DNA of 64,000 nucleotides. Origin: Parenemella sanctibonifatiensis (GTDB taxonomy: Bacteria > Actinomycetota > Actinomycetes > Propionibacteriales > Propionibacteriaceae). How positions within the stretch are numbered: the stretch's first letter is position 1; each line of letters begins with the position of its first letter. Positions 25,099 through 34,451 of this stretch are shown here, one piece after another. Made by a program: the position numbers and the translations under genes. The notes under the pieces are model-generated. The model was not told the origin of the DNA. It saw only the letters and a program-made list of their open reading frames with translations, and did no database searches. The DNA lies in contig NZ_NMVJ01000006.1 of NCBI RefSeq assembly GCF_002250565.1, positions 62,001-126,000 of the forward strand, read 5' to 3'.

Positions 25099-26214
25099 GT
25101 GGCCATTGCTGATCTTTTGCACGAACATTCTGAACTCACGCACTCGATGGAGTCGATTGAGGCCGTCGTCGACCCGGCCGCGATGAAGGCCAAGATCACC
25201 GAGCTCGAGGAGCAGGTTGCCGCGCCAGACCTGTGGGACGACGCCGACCATGCCCGTGAAGTGACCTCCAAGTTGTCGCACCTGCAGGCAGATCTGGACC
25301 GGGTCGAGGGGCTGCGCAGCCGACTCGACGACGTTGAGGTGCTGTTGGAGCTGGCCGAGGAGGAGTCCGACGCGGAGTCCGAGGCCGAGGCAGCCCGCGA
25401 GATCGAGTCACTGCGCAAGGCACTGGATGCACTTGAGGTCCGCACCCTGCTGTCAGGCGAGTTCGACGAGCGGGATGCGCTGGTGACGATTCGCGCCGAG
25501 GCCGGTGGCGTCGACGCGGCTGACTTCGCGGCGATGCTGCAGCGGATGTATCTGCGCTGGTCCGAGCGGCACGGTTACGGCGCCGAGGTCTACGACACCT
25601 CCTATGCCGAAGAGGCCGGTATCAAGTCGGCGACCTTCACCATCAAGGCGCCATTCGCGTACGGCACCCTGTCGGTCGAGCAGGGCACCCATCGCCTGGT
25701 GCGGATCTCGCCCTTCGACAATCAGGGCCGCCGCCAGACCTCCTTCGCGGGCGTCGAGGTGCTGCCGGTGGTCGAGGCTGCCGACCACATCGACATCCCC
25801 GACAGCGACATCCGCGTCGACGTCTATCGCTCCTCGGGTCCCGGTGGTCAGTCGGTCAATACCACCGACTCCGCGGTCCGCATCACCCATGTGCCGACCG
25901 GGATCGTGGTGACCTGTCAGAACGAGAAGTCACAGATCCAGAACAAGGCTTCCGCGCTGCGCGTGCTGCAGGCCCGACTGCTGGAGCGGGAGCGGCAGGA
26001 ACGCGAAGCCGCCATGAATGCGCTCAAGAGCGACGGCGGCAATTCCTGGGGCGCCCAGATGCGTTCCTACGTGCTGCATCCCTATCAGATGGTCAAGGAC
26101 CTGCGGACCGACTTCGAGGTCGGCAACCCCGACGCCGTCTTTGACGGTGAGATCGATGGCTTCATTGATGCCGGCATCCGGTGGCGCAAGGCTTCGGAGA
26201 CCGGCGAGGCCTGA
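25099..26214 (+). CDS. prfB: Peptide chain release factor 2
   Basis: The 371-residue protein is RF2. An N-terminal helical domain is followed by the stop-codon recognition loop with SPF ([10 protein letters not shown]), specific for UGA/UAA, and by GGQ at 249-251, which triggers peptidyl-tRNA hydrolysis. The gene is read in one frame, with no programmed frameshift of the E. coli type near codon 25. The start is a GTG 6 nt after a TACAGT -10 box. It opens the prfB-ftsE-ftsX order common in actinobacteria, although a GNAT gene and a repeat block intervene. Its stop codon is the first TGA of the tandem repeat. Confidence 0.96.
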   Translation: MAIADLLHEHSELTHSMESIEAVVDPAAMKAKITELEEQVAAPDLWDDADHAREVTSKLSHLQADLDRVEGLRSRLDDVEVLLELAEEESDAESEAEAAREIESLRKALDALEVRTLLSGEFDERDALVTIRAEAGGVDAADFAAMLQRMYLRWSERHGYGAEVYDTSYAEEAGIKSATFTIKAPFAYGTLSVEQGTHRLVRISPFDNQGRRQTSFAGVEVLPVVEAADHIDIPDSDIRVDVYRSSGPGGQSVNTTDSAVRITHVPTGIVVTCQNEKSQIQNKASALRVLQARLLERERQEREAAMNALKSDGGNSWGAQMRSYVLHPYQMVKDLRTDFEVGNPDAVFDGEIDGFIDAGIRWRKASETGEA

Positions 26215-26313
26215 TCGGCGTACGCGAGCCCATTGATCGGCGTACGCGAGCCCATTGATCGGCGTACGCGAGCCCATTGATCGGCGTACGCGAGCCCATT
26301 GATCGGCGTACGC
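26212..26313. repeat. 22-bp tandem repeat, 4.6 copies
   Basis: A 22-bp unit beginning TGATCGGCGTACGCGAGCCC repeats exactly at 26212, 26234, 26256 and 26278, with a partial fifth copy at 26300-26313. The first TGA is the prfB stop. The block fills the gap between convergent prfB and the GNAT gene. Each unit contains GCGTACGC. There are no spacers, so it is not a CRISPR. Copy number is likely to vary between strains. Confidence 0.95.
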
Positions 26314-26320
26314 CGGCAGC

Positions 26321-27388
26321 TCACCCCAGCCGGAGCTGCCAGGCGACCTCGATGCCGGAGCGCTGGAAGCCCAGTGCCTCGTTGATGGCGACCATGTGGC
26401 CGTTCTCCTCGGCATTCCAGGTGTGGATCCGCGCCACGGTTGGGGCCACCCGGCGCAGCTGACGCAGGTTGTCGGCCTTCACTGACAGCCCCAGTCCGCG
26501 CCCCCGGTGGTCACTGCGAACGTAGGTGTCTTCCTGGTAGGCGATCGTCTCGTCGTGGCCCGGCGGCACGTCGAGCAGGGTGTACGCCACCAGTTCGCCG
26601 CTGGCCTCATGCACGGCAGCCGCGCAGAGACGTTGGTAGCCGCGGTCCAGGATGCGCTGATCCTGGGTGCGGATCCGGTCGGCGTCCCAGTCCTCTTCCT
26701 CGTTGTCCAGGTCGGCGTGGGGAAACTCGACGCTCATCCGGCGCCGCAGCGCCACCATCGCCTCGATGTGCTCCTCAGGTGTCAGTCCGATCCACCTGAG
26801 CAACCGGTAGCCCGCTGCAACGCCAGGCATCTGGGCTGTCAGCTCGGCTGCCCGGGAGCTGGTGACGGAGCGGACCACCTCGGTCTGCTCCGGAACGAAA
26901 CCGTGGGCCAGATACCACCGCGCTGCCTCGTCGACGCCGAAGCTGCCGTGGCCATTGGCGGCGGCGTGCTGCGGCAGGTCCGGGTCGCTGGCGTGGGTCT
27001 CCCACGTCTGGACCACGGTGCGTCCGGCTTCGATCAGCCTCGGTTCGGCGGCCGCCCACAGAGCTTCGTAGACCTCGGTCAAGTCCGTGCCGGTGCCAGC
27101 CAACGGACCGAACTGAGCGACGTGACGGTTCTCCCGCAACGGCAGCGCCAGGTGCACGGCTCCGACGAGCTGGCCACGGTCATCGCTTGCCACCCAGTAG
27201 TGCTGCCGCGACGGGTCGCTGGTGCTCAGACTCTTGGCCAGGGTGAGGGCATCGTTGGCGAAGTCGTCGTGGCCATGCCACGCCAGATTCCACTGCCGGT
27301 TCAGCTCCGCGGCAGCCACGACGAGTGGGTCCGCGGTCGGGTTGGTGTCGGCGTCGTGCAGGGGAGTGGTGACCTCGGTAAGCGTCAT
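26321..27388 (-). CDS. Tandem GNAT-domain acetyltransferase
   Basis: The 355-residue protein contains two GNAT-like halves. The N-terminal half (about 20-180) is degenerate: QLVGAVHLALP is the core strand, and VDEAARWYLAHGF the last helix-strand. The C-terminal half (about 200-355) has the acetyl-CoA loop RSDHRGRGLG and ends in HMVAINEALGFQRSG. It probably acetylates a small molecule in the cytoplasm; the acceptor is unknown. ATG 27388 is preferred over a GTG at 27418. It is convergent with prfB across the tandem repeat. Confidence 0.86.
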   Translation of the reverse strand: MTLTEVTTPLHDADTNPTADPLVVAAAELNRQWNLAWHGHDDFANDALTLAKSLSTSDPSRQHYWVASDDRGQLVGAVHLALPLRENRHVAQFGPLAGTGTDLTEVYEALWAAAEPRLIEAGRTVVQTWETHASDPDLPQHAAANGHGSFGVDEAARWYLAHGFVPEQTEVVRSVTSSRAAELTAQMPGVAAGYRLLRWIGLTPEEHIEAMVALRRRMSVEFPHADLDNEEEDWDADRIRTQDQRILDRGYQRLCAAAVHEASGELVAYTLLDVPPGHDETIAYQEDTYVRSDHRGRGLGLSVKADNLRQLRRVAPTVARIHTWNAEENGHMVAINEALGFQRSGIEVAWQLRLG

Positions 27389-27513
27389 GGGTCCATCATT
27401 GCGGACCAGCAGCGGCACCCGCCATGGATTTTCTGGCGGGACGATTCGTGACCCGTGGGCGAGTCGGAACCGGCAACGTTTGATGTGGCGACTTAGAGTG
27501 CTGATGGCCGTAG

Positions 27514-27533
27514 CCGCCCCGTTCCCGGGGCGG
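27514..27533 (+). promoter_or_regulatory. Strong hairpin in the ftsE leader
   Basis: CCGCCCCG (27514-27521) and CGGGGCGG (27526-27533) pair perfectly around TTCC, 25 nt before the ftsE GTG. It could stabilise the mRNA, hinder initiation or end transcription from upstream. Confidence 0.5.
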
Positions 27534-27558
27534 GAGCCGATCCCGGCCCATCAACATC

Positions 27559-28245
27559 GTGATTCGATTCGAGGACGTCACCAAGACGTACGCAGGGCAG
27601 CAGCGCGCTGCCCTGCGCAACGTGACCGTGGAGATCGACAAGGGCGAGTTCGTCTTCCTCGTCGGCTCGTCCGGGTCAGGCAAGTCAACTTTCCTGCGAC
27701 TGGTGCTGCGCGAATACCGCGCCACCAGTGGCCAGGTGATGGTGGCAGGCTCGGACCTGGGCCGGTTGCCGGGGTGGAAGATCCCCAAGCTGCGCCGCCA
27801 GATCGGCACCGTCTTCCAGGACTTCCGGCTGTTGCCCGGCAAGACCGTGCACGAGAACGTCGCCTTTGCGCTGCAGGTGATCGGCAAGTCCAAGGCCCAG
27901 ATCCGTGCGCTGGTGCCCGAAACCTTGGAGCTGGTCGGTTTGGCCGGCAAGGAGAACCGGCTCCCGGAGGAGCTGTCCGGCGGTGAGCAGCAGCGCGTCG
28001 CAATCGCGCGTGCCTTCGTGAACCGGCCCAAGATCCTCATCGCCGACGAGCCGACCGGCAACCTGGACCCCAACACCTCGGTGGGGATCATGAAGCTGTT
28101 GGACCGGATCAACCGTTCCGACACCACCGTGGTGATGGCCACCCACGACTCCGGCATCGTCAACCAGATGCGCAAGCGCGTCATCGAGCTCGACGACGGC
28201 CAGCTGGTGCGTGACCAGGCGCGAGGTGTCTATGGCCAGCACTGA
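27559..28245 (+). CDS. ftsE: Cell division ATP-binding protein FtsE
   Basis: The 228-residue ABC ATPase has Walker [10 protein letters not shown] (about 36-44), Q-loop VFQDFRLL, signature LSGGEQQR, Walker B ILIADEPT and the switch His in ATHDS. It binds FtsX at the membrane and drives conformational changes that activate a periplasmic or extracellular peptidoglycan hydrolase during division. The start is a GTG. ftsX follows 48 bp downstream and an M23-family protein after that, the expected hydrolase partner. Confidence 0.96.
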   Translation: MIRFEDVTKTYAGQQRAALRNVTVEIDKGEFVFLVGSSGSGKSTFLRLVLREYRATSGQVMVAGSDLGRLPGWKIPKLRRQIGTVFQDFRLLPGKTVHENVAFALQVIGKSKAQIRALVPETLELVGLAGKENRLPEELSGGEQQRVAIARAFVNRPKILIADEPTGNLDPNTSVGIMKLLDRINRSDTTVVMATHDSGIVNQMRKRVIELDDGQLVRDQARGVYGQH

Positions 28246-28293
28246 CCCCCGTCGACTTTCCGCCCACCCACGCTTCCTTGGGAGGACCCTCTG

Positions 28294-29211
28294 ATGCGCC
28301 ACACCTTCTCCGAGACCTGGTCGGGTCTGCGGCGCAATGTCAGCATGACCATCGCCGTCATCGTCACCATGTGGGTGTCGTTGGCCCTGTTCGGCGCCGG
28401 CCTGATGGCCAGCCAGCAGGTCGAGCTGATGAAGGGCAATTGGTATGACCGCATCGAGATCTCGGTCTTCCTGTGCTCGACCTACGCCGGCGGTCAGAAC
28501 TGTGATCCGGGCGCCGATGGTCTGAGCCAGGACGTCACCGACGCCCAGAAGCAGGAGATCGAGGCCGCTCTGCGCGCCAACCCCGAAGTCGAAGAGGTCT
28601 TCTTCGAGTCCAAGGAGCAGGCGTACGCCGAGTTCCAGGAAGCCTTCGAGGGCAACCCGGTGGTCGATTCCGTGACCGTGGACCAGATGCAGGAATCCTA
28701 CCGGATCAAGCTGAAGGACCCGCAGCAGTACGAGGGCGTCGTCTCGCAGATGCAGAGCACCCGCGGGGTCCAGGCCGTCCAGGACATGCGCGAATATCTG
28801 GACCCGTTCTTCAACGCCCTCAACGTCGTCCAGGTCGGCACTTGGGTGGCCAGCGGCCTGCTGTTGCTGGCCGCTGCCCTGCAGATCGCCAACACCATCC
28901 GGATTGCTGCGTTCTCGCGCCGACGCGAGCTCGGCATCATGCGACTGGTGGGCGCGAGCAACTTCTCCATCATGTTGCCGTTCCTGCTCGAATCGCTGGT
29001 CGCAGCGCTGATCGGAGCGGTGCTGGCCTGCGCCACGCTGGCCGGCATCCTGCACTTCGGCATCATCGAGCAGGCTCAAGTCTCACTTCAGGCTTTACCT
29101 TGGATTGGGTGGGCTGAGGCCGGTTTGGCCATGGTGGGGGTTGCGGTCGTCGGCATTGTTCTGGCGATAATCCCAACTGTGATTGCCACACGGCAATACC
29201 TCAGGGTCTGA
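28294..29211 (+). CDS. ftsX: Cell division permease-like protein FtsX
   Basis: The 305-residue protein has the FtsX topology: one N-terminal membrane helix (about 22-45), a large extracellular domain (about 48-175) with a Cys-containing acidic insert (CSTYAGGQNCDPGADG), and three more helices with the family segments FSRRRELGIMRLVGAS and NTIRIA. It transmits FtsE ATP hydrolysis to an external murein hydrolase. GGAGG lies 8 nt before the ATG. It ends 41 bp before the M23 peptidase gene. Confidence 0.96.
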   Translation: MRHTFSETWSGLRRNVSMTIAVIVTMWVSLALFGAGLMASQQVELMKGNWYDRIEISVFLCSTYAGGQNCDPGADGLSQDVTDAQKQEIEAALRANPEVEEVFFESKEQAYAEFQEAFEGNPVVDSVTVDQMQESYRIKLKDPQQYEGVVSQMQSTRGVQAVQDMREYLDPFFNALNVVQVGTWVASGLLLLAAALQIANTIRIAAFSRRRELGIMRLVGASNFSIMLPFLLESLVAALIGAVLACATLAGILHFGIIEQAQVSLQALPWIGWAEAGLAMVGVAVVGIVLAIIPTVIATRQYLRV

Positions 29212-29252
29212 CCCTCGAGGGTGAACATCACCGAAACCCGAAGGGGGTAGCT

Positions 29253-30722
29253 GTGAACCGGGACCTTCCCTACGTCGCCTGTGACGTCCCGAGCAACAGT
29301 GAGCACGTCCAGCAGTTCGCGAACATCCGACGCATCAGCAAGAAGGTGGTCACGAGCATCGCTGGAGCCTTCCTGGCTTTCGCCGTGGTGGCACCGATCG
29401 CGTACGCCGACCCGCTGGATGACCAGCGCAACCGGGTCAACGAGCAGATCGAGCAGAACGAAGAGCACCTCCACGAGCACAACGCGGAGTTGGAGCACGC
29501 TACGCAGGTGCTCGACAGCAGCCGGCAGGAGCTGGCCGCCGCCCAGGAGAAGCTCGCGCAGACCCGCGCCGAGTTGGCTGCCGCCGAGGAAGCCGACCGG
29601 CAGGCCGCCGCCGACCTGCAGGCCGCCGAGATCGAACTGCGTCGTGCGATCTGGGTCGTGAACGTCAATCAGGTCAAGGTCGAGACCCAGCGTCGCATCG
29701 TCGGCGAGAACGTCCGCGCCAGCTACCAGCAGAATTCTGAACTGGTCGGCATGGCGCTGTGGGTCGACAACCTCAAGACCTCCGATCTGGCCAAGCGCAA
29801 CCAGTGGACCAACCAGGCCCTGCGCGTGACTGACGCCGAATTCGAGCGTCTGGAGCGGTTGCAGGCCGAGCTGGACCAGGCCCGGGCTGCCCGAGCAACT
29901 GCTGAGCGGGAGGAAGCCGCCAAGCGTGCCGAGGCCGCGAAGGTGCTGACCGACAAGCAGCAGCTCGCCGAGCAGGCCGCCGCCGAGGAGACCGCCCTGT
30001 CGCAGGCTGTGGCCGCCAACGAGCAGGCCGAGGCCGATGCCCGTGCCGAGGTCGAGAAGGAACAGGCCCGCCGCGAGGAGCTGCTGCGTGAGCAGGCAGA
30101 GGTCGAGAAGCAGATCCAGGAGCGGATCGAGCGTGAGCGCGCCGAGGCCGCCCGCAAGGCGGAGGAGGAGCGTCTGGCTCGCGAGCGTGCCGCCCAGGAA
30201 CGCGCCGAGCGTGAGGCTGCGGACCGTCGCGCTGCCGAGGATCGGGCCGCCGCTGACCGGCGCGCTTCGGCCAAGCCGAAGGAACAGCCCAGCGCTCCCC
30301 GTCAGTCGAACGCTGCCGCGCCGTCCTCCTCGATCGTGAACCCGGTCAGCAATGTCCGGATCACCTCGAAGTTCGGCTACCGCGTCCACCCGATCCTCAA
30401 GACCCGGCGGATGCATGACGGCACCGACTTCGGTGCCTCCTGTGGCACTCCGCTGATCGCCATCGCCGACGGCGTGGTGACCAGCAAGGTCTGGAACAAC
30501 GCGTACGGCAACCGGATGATCGTGGACTTCGGGCGCATTGACGGCAAGAACGTCACCGCCGCTTACAACCACGCCACCCGCTACACCGTGGGCAAGGGCG
30601 ACCGGGTCCGGAAGGGCCAGACCATCGGCTACGTCGGCACCACCGGCTGGTCGACCGGATGCCACCTCCACTTCACCACCTGGGTGAACGGCAACCTCAC
30701 GGATCCGATGACGATCCTGTGA
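29253..30722 (+). CDS. Coiled-coil M23 (LytM) peptidase, probable FtsEX partner
   Basis: The 489-residue exported protein has a signal segment near residues 32-52 (SIAGAFLAFAVVAPIAYA). A long Ala/Glu/Arg coiled-coil region follows (about 55-340), then a Ser/Pro linker and a C-terminal LytM domain (about 365-489). Its zinc motifs are MHDGTDFG (HxxxD) and HLHF; the remaining His is in YNHATRY. All metal ligands are present, so it should be an active peptidoglycan endopeptidase, unlike inactive EnvC. Position directly after ftsEX argues that FtsX controls it. The GTG start has a GGGGG run upstream, and a strong terminator follows. Confidence 0.92.
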   Translation: MNRDLPYVACDVPSNSEHVQQFANIRRISKKVVTSIAGAFLAFAVVAPIAYADPLDDQRNRVNEQIEQNEEHLHEHNAELEHATQVLDSSRQELAAAQEKLAQTRAELAAAEEADRQAAADLQAAEIELRRAIWVVNVNQVKVETQRRIVGENVRASYQQNSELVGMALWVDNLKTSDLAKRNQWTNQALRVTDAEFERLERLQAELDQARAARATAEREEAAKRAEAAKVLTDKQQLAEQAAAEETALSQAVAANEQAEADARAEVEKEQARREELLREQAEVEKQIQERIERERAEAARKAEEERLARERAAQERAEREAADRRAAEDRAAADRRASAKPKEQPSAPRQSNAAAPSSSIVNPVSNVRITSKFGYRVHPILKTRRMHDGTDFGASCGTPLIAIADGVVTSKVWNNAYGNRMIVDFGRIDGKNVTAAYNHATRYTVGKGDRVRKGQTIGYVGTTGWSTGCHLHFTTWVNGNLTDPMTIL

Positions 30723-30785
30723 CACCCGGCCTGCGTCCCATGAGTACGAGGGACGCCGGCCTGCCCGCCCGGGACCACCCGAGCT

Positions 30786-30840
30786 GAGAGAGGGCGACGA
30801 AGACCACGGGGAAGGGTCTTCGTCGCCCTCTTTCTTGTTC
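30786..30840 (+). terminator. Rho-independent terminator after the M23 gene
   Basis: A perfect 17-bp stem (30789-30805 with 30815-30831) closes on a 9-nt loop and is followed by TTCTTGTTC. It ends the ftsE-ftsX-M23 unit and separates smpB. Confidence 0.93.
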
Positions 30841-30936
30841 GGTGCTTGTCCGGCGACCAATGGGACTGGGCGGGGATGCTGACACCCGCCAGACAAATGA
30901 CGAGACGCTGTCGCAGCGGTGTGAGAAACTGTCCCA

Positions 30937-31413
30937 ATGGCCAAGGAGCAGGGGCGCAAGCTGGTTGCGCAGAACAAGAAGGCCCGCCACGACTACCACA
31001 TCCACCAGACGGTGGAGGCGGGCATGGTGCTGACCGGCACCGAGGTGAAGTCGTTGCGGGAAGGACGCGCGTCCTTGGCCGATGCCTTCGCCACCGTCGA
31101 CGACGGTGAGATCTGGCTGCGCAGCGCCCACATCCCTGAGTACAGCCACGGCACCTGGTCCAACCACACGGCCCGCCGCACCCGCAAGCTTCTGCTGCAC
31201 CGTCGCGAGATCGACAAGTTGACCAAGGAACTCGACGCCAAGGGCCGCACGCTGATTCCGTTGGCGATCTATTTCAACAATGGGTACGCCAAGTGCGAGG
31301 TGGCCGTGGCCACCGGTAAGCGCGAGTGGGACAAGCGTCAGACTATCCGCGAGCGCGACGACAACCGGGAAGCTGCTCGGGCGTTGGCCGCCCGCAACAA
31401 GCGCGGCGGCTGA
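30937..31413 (+). CDS. smpB: SsrA-binding protein SmpB
   Basis: The 158-residue protein binds tmRNA and positions it in stalled ribosomes. It shows the OB-fold segments [32 protein letters not shown] and [23 protein letters not shown], and the basic C-terminal tail ([14 protein letters not shown]) that enters the mRNA channel. It lies 3.8 kb upstream of ssrA on the same strand, with a P-type ATPase gene and a DUF1707 gene between. No clear Shine-Dalgarno sequence precedes the ATG. Confidence 0.96.
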   Translation: MAKEQGRKLVAQNKKARHDYHIHQTVEAGMVLTGTEVKSLREGRASLADAFATVDDGEIWLRSAHIPEYSHGTWSNHTARRTRKLLLHRREIDKLTKELDAKGRTLIPLAIYFNNGYAKCEVAVATGKREWDKRQTIRERDDNREAARALAARNKRGG

Positions 31414-31461
31414 AACGCCGGCCGCTGCAGCGGCATACCCGCACTCAGGGCCTGACCGGGC

Positions 31462-34374
31462 TCATGCCGCGACCGAGCCGACCCTCCGCCGCAGGACGAC
31501 CTTGCGGATCTCGTCGACCCACAGCACCAGCGAGGACATCCCCACGGCGATGGCCCAGTGCGCCAGGTCCAACGAGGTGGTGCCGAATGCGGTCTGGAGG
31601 AAGGGCACCTCGACCACGGCGACCTGCAACACCACCGCCAATGCCACGGAGCCCCACAGCCATCTGTTGGAGAAGAGCCGGTGGAAGGCGGAGGTGGTCT
31701 CCGATCGCGAGTTGAGCGCGTTGAAGAGCTGCGCGAAGACCAAGGTGGTGAAGGCGGCAGTCCGGGCCGTTTCCAGGTCGTCGGTGCCGCCGGGGATCAG
31801 CCCTCCGGGCAGGAAGATGTCCATGGTGGCCAACGTGATGGCACCCATTACCAGACCGATCAGCACGATGCCGCTCCACATCTGGCGATCGATGATCCGT
31901 TCGGACTGGTCGCGCGGCGGCAGCGCCATCGGGTCATCCACTTCCGGATCCACGCCCATCGCGAGCGCCGGCCCGGTGTCGGTGACCAGGTTGATCCACA
32001 GGATCTGGGTGGCGAGCAGCGGGATCACCATCTCGGCGCCGGGACTGGCCTGACTCAGTCCGATCACGCCGGCGAGCAGGACACCGAAGAAGACGGTGAT
32101 GACCTCACCGACATTCGAGCTGAGCAGGTAGCGCAGAAACTTCTTGATGTTCGCGAAGATCGAGCGGCCCTGCCGGATCGCCGTCACGATGGTGGCGAAG
32201 TTGTCATCGCCCAGGATCATCCGGGCGGCCTGCTTGGTGACCTCGGTGCCGGTGATGCCCATCGCCACGCCGATGTCGGCGGTCTTCAGGGCGGGGGCGT
32301 CGTTGACGCCGTCGCCGGTCATCGCGACCACACTGCCGTCATGCTGCAAGGCGTTGACGATCCGCAGCTTGTGTTCCGGCGCCACGCGGGCATAGACCGA
32401 GTTGTCCTTCACGGTCTCGATCAGCGAGGCCTCGTCCATGGCCTGCAACGCGGCTCCGGTGACGGCTGGATGGACGCCGTCGGTGATGCCCAGGTCTGCG
32501 GCGATCCGGGACGCGGTGGTGGGATGGTCGCCGGTGATCATGATGGTGCGTACGCCCGCCCGGTGCGCCTCCGCAACGGCGGAGGCAGCTTCGTCCCGCG
32601 GCGGATCGATGATGCCGACGGTGCCGACGTAGACCAGATCGGACTCGTCCTCCTCGTCGAAGGGATCGGCATCCTGCGGGGTGATCTCGCGCCAGGCCAC
32701 GCCCATCGTGCGGTACGCCTGGCCACTCAGATCCTCGACCGTCTGCAGCACCTCGGCGCGACGCCGGTCGTCCAGGTCCATGACCTTTTCGCCGACCTGG
32801 ATCTTGACGCAGCGTCCCAGCAGCACGTCCGGCGCGCCCTTGGCCATCACCTTGAGGTTGCCGTCGGCGGCCCGGTCAGCCTGCAGCACCGACATCATCT
32901 TGCGGTCGGAGTTGAAAGGGACACTGTTGCGGCGTTCGAAGTCGGCTGCCCGGTCCGCGGCGCCCTCGAGTTTGCGCAGCGCGACCAGGAAGGAGGCCTC
33001 AGTCGGGTCGCCAATGATCTGCCAACTGCCGTCGTCGGCCTGCTGCAGGTCGGCGTCGTTGGCCAGCGAGGCCTCCACCAGCAACCGACGGGATTCGAAG
33101 TACAACGCGCCGGTGGGCGCCTGTCCGGTGGCTTCATCGAGGACCTCGCCCTCGGGGGCGTACCCGATGCCAGCCACGCTTACCGAGCCGCTGCTGGTGA
33201 CGATCCTCTGGATGGTCATCTCGTTGCGAGTCAGGGTGCCGGTCTTGTCCGAGCAGATCACGGAGGCGGAGCCCAGCGTCTCGACCGAGTGGAGTTCGGT
33301 CACCACAGCCCGGTGTTCGGCGAGCTTCTGCACGCCGATCGCCAGCACCACGGTGAGAATCGCCGGCAACCCCTCCGGGACCGCGGCCACCGCCAGGGAG
33401 ACGCCGAGCAGCAGCACCTCGACAGCTTCTGCCACGGTGCTGACGTTGTTGACGACGAAGAGCACCAGCATCGTCACCACAGCGATGCCGATGACCAGAA
33501 TGCCGAGCATCTTGGAGACCGAGGAGATCTCCTTCTCCAGCGGGGACGGCTCAGAGACCGTGCTGTCGAGCATGGTCGCGATGGCGCCCATCTCGGTGTC
33601 CATTCCGGTCGCGACCACGATGGCGCGACCGGTGCCCTGAGAGACCGCAGTGCCCTTGAAGACCATGTTGGTGCGGTCGCCGATGCCGCTGAGCTCGGAC
33701 AACGTCCGGTTGTCCTTGTCGACCGACTCAGCCTCGCCGGTGAGTGCGGACTCTTGTACGCGCAGCCCTTCCGCGTGGCCCAGTCGGGCGTCGGCGGCCA
33801 CCGCATCGCCCTCACCGAGGATGAGGATGTCGCCGACGACGACGTCGGTAGCGGGAATCGTGGTCCGGCTGCCGTCGCGGAGCACCGTTGCGGTCGCGGC
33901 GGCCATGTTCTGCAGCGCGGCTACCGCGTCCGCGGCCCGGTTCTCCTGGATGTAGCCAACGATTGCGTTGAGGACGACGATGGCGCCAATGACGACGGCA
34001 TCGATGGGTACGCCGTGGGCACCTTCGATGATCCAGGCGATCAGGGAGATCGCGATGGCGATGAGCAGCAGGAAGACCAGCGGGTCCTTGAACTGTGCCA
34101 AGAAGCGGAGCCAGGCCGGGGCCGCGGCAGTGCCGACCAGTTCGTTCGGGCCGTGGGCCGCCAGCCGACGCCGGGCTTCGTGCTGGGACAAGCCGGTGTC
34201 GGGGTTGACGCCCAGGTCGGCGGCCACCTCGGCAGCCGGCGTGAGGACGGCGTGCCGTTCGGTGTCGGAGCCATCGGCGGGAGTGATCTCAGAGGTCCGG
34301 GTTTGCTCTTCCACGCTTCCATTGTCGCTTGTCCGGTCGGAGAAACTGAGGGTCGGAGTAGTGAGATCGACCAC
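31462..34374 (-). CDS. P2A-type cation-transporting ATPase (Ca2+-type)
   Basis: This is a pump of about 950-970 residues of the type II P-ATPase class. It has an N-terminal cation ATPase domain (LSQHEARRRLAAHGPNEL), actuator motif LTGEAESVDK, the helix-4 motif VPEGLPAI, phosphorylation site DKTGTLTRNE, hinge MTGDGVNDAPALK and a six-helix C-terminal transport domain with NLVTDTGPALAMG. The PEGLP and N/D-rich helix 6 fit Ca2+ or a related divalent ion. The start is unclear: GTG at 34374 or GTG at 34314 (close to GGAAG). It is divergent from the DUF1707 gene. Confidence 0.92.
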   Translation of the reverse strand: MVDLTTPTLSFSDRTSDNGSVEEQTRTSEITPADGSDTERHAVLTPAAEVAADLGVNPDTGLSQHEARRRLAAHGPNELVGTAAAPAWLRFLAQFKDPLVFLLLIAIAISLIAWIIEGAHGVPIDAVVIGAIVVLNAIVGYIQENRAADAVAALQNMAAATATVLRDGSRTTIPATDVVVGDILILGEGDAVAADARLGHAEGLRVQESALTGEAESVDKDNRTLSELSGIGDRTNMVFKGTAVSQGTGRAIVVATGMDTEMGAIATMLDSTVSEPSPLEKEISSVSKMLGILVIGIAVVTMLVLFVVNNVSTVAEAVEVLLLGVSLAVAAVPEGLPAILTVVLAIGVQKLAEHRAVVTELHSVETLGSASVICSDKTGTLTRNEMTIQRIVTSSGSVSVAGIGYAPEGEVLDEATGQAPTGALYFESRRLLVEASLANDADLQQADDGSWQIIGDPTEASFLVALRKLEGAADRAADFERRNSVPFNSDRKMMSVLQADRAADGNLKVMAKGAPDVLLGRCVKIQVGEKVMDLDDRRRAEVLQTVEDLSGQAYRTMGVAWREITPQDADPFDEEDESDLVYVGTVGIIDPPRDEAASAVAEAHRAGVRTIMITGDHPTTASRIAADLGITDGVHPAVTGAALQAMDEASLIETVKDNSVYARVAPEHKLRIVNALQHDGSVVAMTGDGVNDAPALKTADIGVAMGITGTEVTKQAARMILGDDNFATIVTAIRQGRSIFANIKKFLRYLLSSNVGEVITVFFGVLLAGVIGLSQASPGAEMVIPLLATQILWINLVTDTGPALAMGVDPEVDDPMALPPRDQSERIIDRQMWSGIVLIGLVMGAITLATMDIFLPGGLIPGGTDDLETARTAAFTTLVFAQLFNALNSRSETTSAFHRLFSNRWLWGSVALAVVLQVAVVEVPFLQTAFGTTSLDLAHWAIAVGMSSLVLWVDEIRKVVLRRRVGSVAA

Positions 34375-34451
34375 TCGAATGTGGTCCGAATCGGGACCGG
34401 ATCAGGGGCGTCCCTGATGAGGTGGGGACGAATGTGCAGCATCCTTGAGTC

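Noticed and set aside
25099-25180. Programmed +1 frameshift of prfB
   Set aside because: RF2 reads in one frame from the GTG, with no in-frame UGA or slippery CUU-UGA.
26212-26313. CRISPR array
   Set aside because: The 22-bp units are directly adjacent with no spacers, and no cas gene is near.
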